Of a stretch of DNA of 64,000 nt, positions 45,165-52,123 are shown piece by piece (the stretch's first letter is position 1; each line of letters begins with the position of its first letter). Below the pieces are notes generated by a model. The model did not search any database. It was not told the origin of the DNA and saw nothing but the letters and a program-made list of their open reading frames with translations. The translations under genes and the position numbers were made by a program. Origin of the DNA: Streptomyces griseus (lineage in GTDB: Bacteria > Actinomycetota > Actinomycetes > Streptomycetales > Streptomycetaceae); NCBI RefSeq assembly GCF_900460065.1, contig NZ_UAVD01000026.1, positions 1 through 64,000 of the forward strand, read 5' to 3'.

Positions 45165-47432
45165 ATGCAACTCGCCGCGATCATCGTGTCGCTGGTGCTG
45201 ACGGTCGTCGGCGTTGCGCTCATCACCCGAGCCGTCGCGCAGATCTACCGCTTCGTCCGTCTCGGACAGTCGGTACCAGCAGGCAGCCGCACCGACGACC
45301 CCAAGCAGCGGACGATCACCCTGATCAAGGAGTTCGTCGGCCATACCCGCATGAACCGCTGGGGAATCGTGGGCGTCGCCCACTGGTTCGTCGCGGTCGG
45401 CTTTCTGACCCTCGGCCTGACGATCGTCACGGCGTACGGCCAGCTGTTCAAGGCCGACTGGGTGCTGCCCTACATCGGCACCTTCCTGCCGTACGAGGTC
45501 TACATCGAGTTCATCGCGCTCGGCACGACCCTCGGCATCCTCGTCCTGATCGCGATCCGCCAGCTGAACCTGCCCTCCCGGGCCGGCCGCAAGTCGCGCT
45601 TCACCGGTTCGAAGATGGGCCAGGCGTACTTCGTCGAGGCGATCATCCTGATCATCGGCGCCGCGATCATGCTGCTCCGCGGCCTTGAGGGCGCGCTGCA
45701 CCACGTCGACAGCTACGGGCCCGCCTACTTCGCCTCGTACCCCCTGGTCCTGGCCTTCAGGGGACTGAGCACCGAGACACTGCAGAACCTGGTCTACCTG
45801 TTCGCGATGATCAAGCTCGGTACGACGATGATCTGGGCGATCACGGTCGGGCTGAACACCAACATGGGCGTCGCCTGGCACCGCTTCCTCGGCTTCCCGA
45901 ACATCTGGTTCAAGCGGAACGCCGACGGCGACGTCGCACTCGGCGCGCTCCAGCCGATGACCTCGGGCGGCAAGGAGATCGACTGGGAGGACCCGGCCGA
46001 CGACGCGGTCTTTGGCGTCTCCCAGGTCGAGCAGTTCTCCTGGAAGGGCATCCTCGACTTCTCCACCTGCACCGAGTGCGGCCGCTGCCAGTCGCAGTGC
46101 CCCGCCTGGAACACCGGCAAGCCCCTCTCCCCCAAGCTCCTGATCATGTCGCTGCGCGACCACGCGCACGCCAAGGCCCCCTACCTCCTGGCCGGCGGCG
46201 GCAAGGACATGGAAGGCAACGAGAAGGCCACCGAGGAGAAGCTCAAGGACGTCCCCGCGGCCGCCCTCGCCGAGGCCGAGCGCCCTCTCATCGGCACCGC
46301 CGAGGAGAACGGCGTCATCGACCCGGACGTCCTGTGGTCCTGCACCACCTGCGGCGCCTGCGTTGAGCAGTGCCCGGTCGACATCGAGCACATCGACCAC
46401 ATCGTCGACATGCGCCGCTACCAGGTGATGATCGAGTCCGCGTTCCCGTCCGAGGCGGGCACGATGCTCAAGAACCTGGAGAAGAAGGGCAACCCCTGGG
46501 GGCTGGCCAAGAAGGCCCGCGTCGAGTGGACCAAGGAGGTCGACTTCGAGGTCCCGATCGTCGGCAAGGACGTCGAGGACCTCACCGAGGTCGACTACCT
46601 GTACTGGGTCGGCTGCGCGGGCGCCCTGGAGGACCGGGCCAAGAAGACCACCAAGGCCTTCGCGGAGCTGCTGCACATGGCGGGCGTCAAGTTCGCGATC
46701 ATGGGCGGCGACGAGAAGTGCACCGGTGACTCCGCCCGCCGCCTGGGCAACGAGCCGCTGTTCCAGCAGCTCGGCCAGGAGAACGTGGCCATGCTGAACA
46801 TGGCGTACGGCGAGGACGACGAAGACGAGACGACGAAGAAGCCCAAGTCGTCCAAGAAGATCGTCGCGACCTGCCCGCACTGCTTCAACACGATCGCGAA
46901 CGAGTACCCGCAGCTCGGCGGCGAGTACGAGGTCATCCACCACACGCAGCTGCTCCAGCACCTCATCGACGAGGGCAAGCTGATCCCGGTGACCCCGGTC
47001 GAGGGTCTGATCACGTACCACGACCCCTGCTACCTGGGCCGTCACAACAAGATCTACACCCCGCCGCGCGAGATCATCGCGAAGGTCCCGGGGCTGCGGA
47101 ACGAGGAGATGCACCGCCACAAGGAGCGCGGCTTCTGCTGCGGCGCCGGTGGAGCCCGGATGTGGATGGAGGAGCGGATCGGCAAGCGCGTCAACAACGA
47201 GCGCGTCGACGAGGCCCTCGCCCTCAACCCGGACATCGTCTCCACCGCCTGCCCGTTCTGCCTCGTCATGCTGACCGACTCGGTCAACGGCAAGAAGAAC
47301 GACGGCCAGGCCAAGGAGTCCATCCAGGTCGTGGACGTCTCCCAGCTCCTCCTGGAGTCCGTGAAGACGCCCATGGACCCGACCGGCGAGCCGGAGCGGG
47401 TGGACGCGCCGGAGCCCGAACCGGCAAAGTGA
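45165..47432 (+). CDS. membrane Fe-S oxidoreductase, EtfD/HdrD-like
   Basis: 755 residues, ATG with GAGGAG upstream. N-terminal membrane part (about 1-245) has five or six helices of the nitrate-reductase-gamma type. Two 4Fe-4S motifs follow (CTECGRCQSQCPAW; CTTCGACVEQCPVD). Then come two cysteine-rich CCG domains (one around VGCAGALEDR ... CPHCFNTIANEYP; one CCGAGGARMWMEE ... CPFCLVMLTDS). This plan matches mycobacterial EtfD, which passes electrons from acyl-CoA dehydrogenases via ETF to menaquinone. Family is certain; the EtfD role is inference. Confidence 0.9.
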   Translation: MQLAAIIVSLVLTVVGVALITRAVAQIYRFVRLGQSVPAGSRTDDPKQRTITLIKEFVGHTRMNRWGIVGVAHWFVAVGFLTLGLTIVTAYGQLFKADWVLPYIGTFLPYEVYIEFIALGTTLGILVLIAIRQLNLPSRAGRKSRFTGSKMGQAYFVEAIILIIGAAIMLLRGLEGALHHVDSYGPAYFASYPLVLAFRGLSTETLQNLVYLFAMIKLGTTMIWAITVGLNTNMGVAWHRFLGFPNIWFKRNADGDVALGALQPMTSGGKEIDWEDPADDAVFGVSQVEQFSWKGILDFSTCTECGRCQSQCPAWNTGKPLSPKLLIMSLRDHAHAKAPYLLAGGGKDMEGNEKATEEKLKDVPAAALAEAERPLIGTAEENGVIDPDVLWSCTTCGACVEQCPVDIEHIDHIVDMRRYQVMIESAFPSEAGTMLKNLEKKGNPWGLAKKARVEWTKEVDFEVPIVGKDVEDLTEVDYLYWVGCAGALEDRAKKTTKAFAELLHMAGVKFAIMGGDEKCTGDSARRLGNEPLFQQLGQENVAMLNMAYGEDDEDETTKKPKSSKKIVATCPHCFNTIANEYPQLGGEYEVIHHTQLLQHLIDEGKLIPVTPVEGLITYHDPCYLGRHNKIYTPPREIIAKVPGLRNEEMHRHKERGFCCGAGGARMWMEERIGKRVNNERVDEALALNPDIVSTACPFCLVMLTDSVNGKKNDGQAKESIQVVDVSQLLLESVKTPMDPTGEPERVDAPEPEPAK

Positions 47433-47452
47433 CGTAACGCGTCAAAGCGATG

Positions 47453-47489
47453 AGCGGCCGGACCTGCCTCGGGGGCAGGACCGGCCGCT
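47453..47489 (+). terminator. terminator of Fe-S oxidoreductase gene
   Basis: AGCGGCCGG-A-CCTGCC and GGCAGG-A-CCGGCCGCT form a 15-bp stem with one A-A mismatch and a 5-nt loop. It is followed by TCTTCG and lies 21 nt past the stop. Confidence 0.88.
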
Positions 47490-47914
47490 TCTTCGTGGGG
47501 TGCGGGGCTCCGCCCGCCGGACCGGCGGGGCCCCGTCCTCCGCCCGTGACGACCGCCGCCCGTGACGACCGCCGGACGTGACGAACGCCGCGGGCGGACC
47601 GTGAACCCGGGCATGTACGCGACGACGTATCTGGAGCATCATGTGCCCCTGAGCCGCCCGCCACGGCTCCCGCCCCCTCCCGGGGGAAACCGGGAGACAC
47701 CGGAGGGACTGGAGGCTTCGGGAGATTTCGGGAGACCCGGAAGCCTTCGGGACGACCGGGGGCCAGGGGGCCCGGGGACCTCCGGAGACCCGGGACGCCC
47801 GGGGACCTCGGGAGACCCGGAAGACCCGGGAGACCTCCGCGTCCGCCGGCGGACGCCCAGGACGACGACCGACGAACGATGACTGACGAACGACGACCGA
47901 CGAACGAGGCCCCC
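47490..47914. other. intergenic region with collagen-like repeat
   Basis: About 425 nt. It contains the short repeats at 47700-47835. One forward frame (47562-47882) is open and would encode a Gly-Pro-rich peptide whose TGA overlaps ATG 47879, but no ribosome site or codon signal convinces me. No gene called. Confidence 0.45.
47700..47835. repeat. GGGAGACCCGG-type short repeats
   Basis: About ten imperfect copies of an 11-15-nt unit related to GGGAGACCCGG/GGGGACCTCGG. The block precedes the FG-GAP lipoprotein gene. Slippage-type repeat; in one frame it would encode GDPGRPGTSGDPEDPG. Confidence 0.75.
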
Positions 47915-49057
47915 GTGCGCCCACGCACCCGCACCGAGCACCCGAAGGCAGCGGTCACCAGCAGGAGGACGCCCGCCCTCGCCGCCGCCGGCTGTACGGC
48001 CCTGCTGCTGGCGCTCACGGCCTGCACGGGCCCCTCCTCCGCGTCCGGCGGCAAGAACGGCGACACCCCGCCCCCGGCTCGGGCGCGCACCCAGGCGGGG
48101 ACCGCGGGCACCCCCGTCCCCCGCGGCACCGGCAGCCGCGTCCCGTACGACTTCAACGGCGACGGCCACCGTGACCTGGTCGTCAACGAACTGGTGAAGG
48201 CCCCCCAGGACAGCCACGGAGACGACGCGGGCATCGGCGTCGTCTACGGCACCGACGACCGTGCCCGCCCTCTGGACCCGGCCACCCGGCAACTGCTGAG
48301 CGCGCGGGCGAACGCGGCGAAGTCCGGCGACACCCTGCCCGCCGCGTTCGAGGCCGAGTCGGCCTGCGACCTGGACCGGGACGGTTTCACCGACCTGATC
48401 GTCTCCACCGACCCCCCGTACAACGGCATCGGCGCCCCGCCCGTCCCCCTCCAGATCCTCTTCGGCTCCCCGCGGGGCCTGACGGGCAGAGCGGTCACCG
48501 TGCGCATCCCGCAACAGGCCCGATTCGGCAACGAGTGGCCCGAGCAGCCGGTCTGCGGCGACTTCGACGGCGACGGCAGGGCCGACCTCGCGGTCACCGC
48601 CAGCGCCGGCCGGGTCACCTTCCTGCACGGCCCCTTCACCCGCACCGGGGCCCCGCGCAGCGCTGACCTGCTGCCCGACGGCGGCCCGTACCTCTACGCC
48701 CCCGAGCCCGGACGGGACACCGACGGGGACGGCTACGACGACCTCGTCGCCGCCACCAGCCCGCACGCCCCCGGCCGGCCCGGCAGGGGCACCCTCCTCC
48801 TCGGCTCCCCGAAGGGCCCGGCCCGGCCGGGCGGCGCGTACGCGTTCGCCGCCGAGAAGCTCCCCAGCGCGCCGCTGAAGGCGACGGGCGCCACCCGCAC
48901 CGCCCTCCTGGACCACGGCGACTACGACGCCGACAAGAAGCCGGACACCGTGGTCCGCACGTACCGGGGCGAGCGCCAGGACCTGATCGCCCTCTACCCG
49001 GCGGGTAACACGGACCGGCCGCTCCTCACCTTCTCCACGGCGCTGTTCCTCCCCTGA
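47915..49057 (+). CDS. FG-GAP/VCBS repeat lipoprotein
   Basis: 380 residues from GTG (GAGG 5 nt upstream); an ATG at 47879 is possible but has no ribosome site. A lipoprotein signal peptide ends LLLALTAC, with Cys near residue 37. The mature part has five integrin-like FG-GAP units with calcium-type loops: DFNGDGHRDLVV, DLDRDGFTDLIV, DFDGDGRADLAV, DTDGDGYDDLVA and a weak DYDADKKPDTVV. It would be a membrane-anchored extracellular beta-propeller, probably for binding. Ligand unknown. Confidence 0.88.
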   Translation: MRPRTRTEHPKAAVTSRRTPALAAAGCTALLLALTACTGPSSASGGKNGDTPPPARARTQAGTAGTPVPRGTGSRVPYDFNGDGHRDLVVNELVKAPQDSHGDDAGIGVVYGTDDRARPLDPATRQLLSARANAAKSGDTLPAAFEAESACDLDRDGFTDLIVSTDPPYNGIGAPPVPLQILFGSPRGLTGRAVTVRIPQQARFGNEWPEQPVCGDFDGDGRADLAVTASAGRVTFLHGPFTRTGAPRSADLLPDGGPYLYAPEPGRDTDGDGYDDLVAATSPHAPGRPGRGTLLLGSPKGPARPGGAYAFAAEKLPSAPLKATGATRTALLDHGDYDADKKPDTVVRTYRGERQDLIALYPAGNTDRPLLTFSTALFLP

Positions 49058-49175
49058 ACTCCCCCGCCCGAGGCCCGGGGTACGGCCCCTAGGGGATGTC
49101 ACAGCTCGGCCGCAAAGGCGGACGGGTTCCCCCGGCCCCCACCGCCCGCCCCCGGGGACCAGGTACGTTCAACAG

Positions 49176-50153
49176 GTGGCTGGATTCAGGATCGGACGCG
49201 GCCGGGACAACCGCACCCCGCAACAACCGCAGCAGCAGCGGCAGCAGCCGTACGGAGGGCAGGCACCACAGCCGCCGTACGGCGCTCAGCCGTGGCCCTC
49301 GGCAGGAGGCCCCGGCAACGGCGGAGCGCCACCGCCGTACGGGCCGCCGCAGGGCGCCCCGTACAACACGGGCGGCGGCTACGGGGGCCCCGGACCGGGC
49401 GGACACGGCGGACAGGCCGGACACGGCCAGGGCCATCACGGCCACGGCGGCCACGGCGAGCCGGAGTACTACGGCGACCCGTACGCCGAGCCCGCGCCCC
49501 ACGACCCGTACGCCAACAACCCGGGTCACACGCAGGCGTTCCGCGTCGACGAGGACCCGTACAACGGCGGCAACACCTACCAGGCCGGTTCCGCCCCCGC
49601 CCAGCCGACGGGCCCGCGCCTGCGCTGGAAGGAACTGCTGACCGGCATCGTGGCGCGCCCGGGACCGACGTTCTGGCAGATGCGCGACTACCCGGTCTGG
49701 GGCCCGGCACTGGTCGTCACGTTCGTCTACGGCCTGCTCGCGCTGTTCGGCTTCGACCAGGCCCGCGACGAGGCGATCAACGCGACGATCTCGACGGCCA
49801 TCCCGTACGTCCTGTTCACCGGCGTCGGATTCGTCATCGGCGGCCTGGTCCTCGGGGCGGTGACCCACACCCTGGCCCGCCAGCTCGGCGGCACGGGCTC
49901 GTGGCAGCCGACCGTGGGCCTGTCGATGCTGATCATGTCGATGACCGACGCCCCGCGCCTCCTCTTCGCCCTGTTCCTGGGCGGCGAGAACTCCCTCGTC
50001 CAGATCGTGGGCTGGCTGACCTGGCTGGCGGCCGGGGCGCTGTTCACGTCGATGGTCAGCAAGTCGCACGACCTACCGTGGCCGAAGGCGCTGGGAGCGT
50101 CGGCGATCCAGCTGATCGCGCTGCTGTCGATCATCAAGCTGGGCACCATCTGA
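49176..50153 (+). CDS. Yip1-domain membrane protein
   Basis: 325 residues from GTG. The first 140 residues are disordered and rich in Gln, Gly, Pro, Tyr and His (QQPYGGQAPQPPYGAQPW; GHGGQAGHGQGHHGHGGHG). The C-terminal half has five hydrophobic helices with the Yip1 pattern (WKELLTGIVARPGPTFWQMRD, VWGPALVVTFVYGLLALFGF). Similar proteins are common in Streptomyces; function unknown. Two hairpins follow. Confidence 0.82.
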   Translation: MAGFRIGRGRDNRTPQQPQQQRQQPYGGQAPQPPYGAQPWPSAGGPGNGGAPPPYGPPQGAPYNTGGGYGGPGPGGHGGQAGHGQGHHGHGGHGEPEYYGDPYAEPAPHDPYANNPGHTQAFRVDEDPYNGGNTYQAGSAPAQPTGPRLRWKELLTGIVARPGPTFWQMRDYPVWGPALVVTFVYGLLALFGFDQARDEAINATISTAIPYVLFTGVGFVIGGLVLGAVTHTLARQLGGTGSWQPTVGLSMLIMSMTDAPRLLFALFLGGENSLVQIVGWLTWLAAGALFTSMVSKSHDLPWPKALGASAIQLIALLSIIKLGTI

Positions 50154-50172
50154 CAGCCCCGCAGGAACACGA

Positions 50173-50211
50173 AAGGGCCCCCGGAGCGCGGAACACGCAC
50201 TCCGGGGCCCT
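50173..50211. terminator. first of two terminators after Yip1 gene
   Basis: AAAGGGCCCCCGGAG and CTCCGGGGCCCTTT form a stem of about 14 bp with one unpaired base on the left arm, around GCGCGGAACACGCA, followed by CGCG. About 20 nt past the stop. Confidence 0.85.
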
Positions 50212-50224
50212 TTCGCGCACACGG

Positions 50225-50280
50225 GCCCAGGCCCAGGCACGGGCACAGGCCTGGACCTGTGCCCGTGCCTGGGCCTGGGC
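50225..50280. terminator. perfect 25-bp hairpin between convergent genes
   Basis: The left arm 50225-50249 is the exact complement of 50256-50280, with a 6-nt loop (CCTGGA). It lies 21 nt from the stop of the reverse-strand phosphoribosyltransferase gene and is its likely terminator. Each arm itself contains short repeats (GCCCAG twice). Confidence 0.9.
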
Positions 50281-50300
50281 ACATCACCCGTGAGAGGGGA

Positions 50301-50801
50301 TCAGGAGTCGAGGACCTGCCCGTCCCGCCGTACGACGGGCTTCTCCACGCTCCACGGGAAGTTGATCCACTGATCGGTCTTCTTCCACACGTACTCGCAC
50401 TTCACGAGGGAGTGCGACTTCTCGTAGATGACGGCGCTGCGCACCTCGGCGACATGGTCGACGCAGAAGTCGTGGACGAGCTTGAGCGTCTTGCCCGTGT
50501 CGGCGACGTCGTCGGCGATCAGGACCTTCTTGTCCGAGAAGTCGATCGCGTTGGGCACGGGCGCCAGCATGACGGGCATCTCCAGGGTCGTTCCGACCCC
50601 GGTGTAGAACTCCACGTTGACGAGATGGATGTTCTTGCAGTCGAGCGCGTAGGCGAGCCCACCGGCGACGAACACCCCGCCCCGGGCGATACTCAGCACC
50701 ACGTCGGGCTCGTACCCGTCGTCGGCCACGGCCTGCGCCAACTCGCGCACCGCCCGCCCGAAGCCCTCGTAGGACAGGTTTTCCCGCACGTCACTGGTCA
50801 T
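50301..50801 (-). CDS. phosphoribosyltransferase family protein
   Basis: 166 residues. PRPP-binding loop VLIADDVADTGKTLKLV, preceded by VVLSIARGGVFVAGGLAYALD. The C-terminus (VIYEKSHSLVKCEYVWKKTDQWINFPW) is like hypoxanthine/xanthine-guanine phosphoribosyltransferases. Probably purine salvage, or an orphan PRTase with another base. Lies 6 nt downstream of dcd on the same strand, so likely one nucleotide-metabolism operon. Confidence 0.9.
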   Translation of the reverse strand: MTSDVRENLSYEGFGRAVRELAQAVADDGYEPDVVLSIARGGVFVAGGLAYALDCKNIHLVNVEFYTGVGTTLEMPVMLAPVPNAIDFSDKKVLIADDVADTGKTLKLVHDFCVDHVAEVRSAVIYEKSHSLVKCEYVWKKTDQWINFPWSVEKPVVRRDGQVLDS

Positions 50802-50807
50802 GGTTGA

Positions 50808-51383
50808 TCACACCTGGGTCCGATGGAAGTTCTGGAACGACCGCGAGGCCGTCGGCCCCCGCTGCCCCTGGTACCGCGACTCGTACCGCTCGGAGCCGTA
50901 CGGGAACTCGGCGGACGAGGTCAGCTTGAACAGGCAGAGCTGCCCGATCTTCATGCCCGGCCAGAGCTTTATCGGCAGCGTCGCGAGATTCGACAGCTCC
51001 AGGGTCACGTGCCCGGAGAACCCGGGGTCGATGAACCCCGCCGTCGAGTGCGTCACCAGCCCGAGCCGCCCGAGCGAACTCTTGCCCTCCAGCCGCGAGG
51101 CCAGGTCGTCGGGGAGCGAGATCACCTCGTACGTGGACGCCAGCACGAACTCCCCCGGGTGGAGGATGAAGGCCTCGTCCCCCTCGGGCTCGACGGTCCG
51201 CGTCAGGTCGGGCTGCTCGACGGCCGGGTCGATGTGCGGGTACCGGTGGTTCTCGAACACCCGGAAGTAGCGGTCCAGCCGCACGTCGATGCTCGACGGC
51301 TGCACCATCGAAGGGTCGTACGGATCAATACGGACTCGGCCGGCGTCGATCTCGGCCCGGATGTCCTTGTCTGAGAGAAGCAC
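50808..51383 (-). CDS. dcd: dCTP deaminase
   Basis: 191 residues, normal length. It deaminates dCTP to dUTP (or directly to dUMP if bifunctional). The family blocks are [54 protein letters not shown] and the trimer-interface ITLELSN-like HVTLELSN. The catalytic Glu lies in the [16 protein letters not shown] block. Confidence 0.96.
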   Translation of the reverse strand: MLLSDKDIRAEIDAGRVRIDPYDPSMVQPSSIDVRLDRYFRVFENHRYPHIDPAVEQPDLTRTVEPEGDEAFILHPGEFVLASTYEVISLPDDLASRLEGKSSLGRLGLVTHSTAGFIDPGFSGHVTLELSNLATLPIKLWPGMKIGQLCLFKLTSSAEFPYGSERYESRYQGQRGPTASRSFQNFHRTQV

Positions 51384-51587
51384 GTCCCGAGGATACGCAG
51401 AACGCGCGAGCCCGCCCCAACCGGACCACCCGCGCGCCTGCAGAACACCTCCGCCCCGCTATCCACGCCCCCGCTCACACCCGCGGCCACGGCTGCCGCC
51501 CCTGACACACGGGCCGACAGCCACCCCGACATCCACCCTCACCGCGACGTCCCGAGCCGACTGCCCCACGTGTCCGCCGAAGCCGTC

Positions 51588-51761
51588 CTACCGCTTCTCG
51601 AACGCCACGGGCACGGCCTGCCGCAACCGCGCACACCGGGGACACCGGATCAACCGCCCGGGCCCGATCCGGTCGGCCCCGAGCTGCTGCATCGGGAACG
51701 ACGAGGTAGCGAAAACGTGCCCTTCGGCACAGCGGACAACGGTGCGCTCCATCGGATCCAT
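51588..51761 (-). CDS. small zinc-ribbon-like protein
   Basis: 57 residues from MDPMERTVVRCAEGHVFATS, with AAGGGA 5 nt upstream; the frame is open to 51845, but that start has no ribosome site. The Cys/His pattern CAEGH ... CPRCARLR is a minimal zinc ribbon. Similar short proteins are widespread in Streptomyces. Function unknown. Confidence 0.72.
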   Translation of the reverse strand: MDPMERTVVRCAEGHVFATSSFPMQQLGADRIGPGRLIRCPRCARLRQAVPVAFEKR

Positions 51762-51918
51762 CAAGTCCCTTCCCCAACCACATATGGACGAGAAAGCCAC
51801 ATTAGGGGATGAACAGGACGCCACCGCACGCGGCACTCCGACCACCCACGCTACGCCCCCAACTCCCGCCCATCACACCCCCGTCCACACCCCACCCCTC
51901 CCCGCACGCACGACACGA

Positions 51919-51949
51919 AGGCCCCACGGCGCATCCGCCGGGGGCCTGG
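51919..51949. terminator. hairpin upstream of tRNA-Gly
   Basis: AGGCCCC and GGGGCCT close a stem with an inner GGCG-CATC-CGCC pair. It lies 50-80 nt before the tRNA and would end transcription coming from the left. Confidence 0.5.
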
Positions 51950-51997
51950 CATGGGGTAGAGTGTGGACCGATGCATTGCCGGTGATCGGCACGCTTC

Positions 51998-52068
51998 GCG
52001 GGTGTAGTTTAATGGTAGAACATGAGCTTCCCAAGCTCAGAGCGCGAGTTCGATTCTCGTCACCCGCT
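51998..52068 (+). tRNA. tRNA-Gly (anticodon CCC)
   Basis: A 71-nt cloverleaf. Acceptor stem GCGGGTG (51998-52004) pairs with CACCCGC (52061-52067), with T as discriminator. D arm around GTAGTTTAATGGTAGAAC. Anticodon stem TGAGC/GCTCA encloses TTCCCAA, so the anticodon is CCC. T arm GCGAGTTCGATTCTCGT. CCA is not encoded. A -10-like TAGAGT lies about 37 nt upstream. Its 3' half is the attachment core reused at four downstream scars. Confidence 0.96.
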
Positions 52069-52069
52069 C
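52028..52069 (+). mobile_element. attachment core inside tRNA-Gly (attL side)
   Basis: The 42-nt tract from TTCCCAAGCTCAGAGC to CACCCGCTC is the part found again at 55240, 56099, 57163 and 60322. It covers the anticodon loop to the 3' end, the classical crossover region for tyrosine integrases of actinomycete integrative elements. Confidence 0.88.
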
Positions 52070-52073
52070 TTCA

Positions 52074-52108
52074 AATGAGGCCCCGTGTAAGCCACCTGGG
52101 GCCTCATT
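52074..52108. terminator. tRNA-Gly terminator
   Basis: AATGAGGCCCC (52074-52084) and GGGGCCTCATT (52098-52108), perfect 11-bp stem, 13-nt loop. It starts 5 nt past the tRNA and also serves the convergent NTPase gene. Confidence 0.9.
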
Positions 52109-52123
52109 ATGTTGGCCGGACCG

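Noticed and set aside
47562..47882. Collagen-like protein gene overlapping the lipoprotein start
   Set aside because: Low-complexity repeat-driven frame, no ribosome site, and the GTG at 47915 is the better lipoprotein start, so the ATGA overlap is probably chance.
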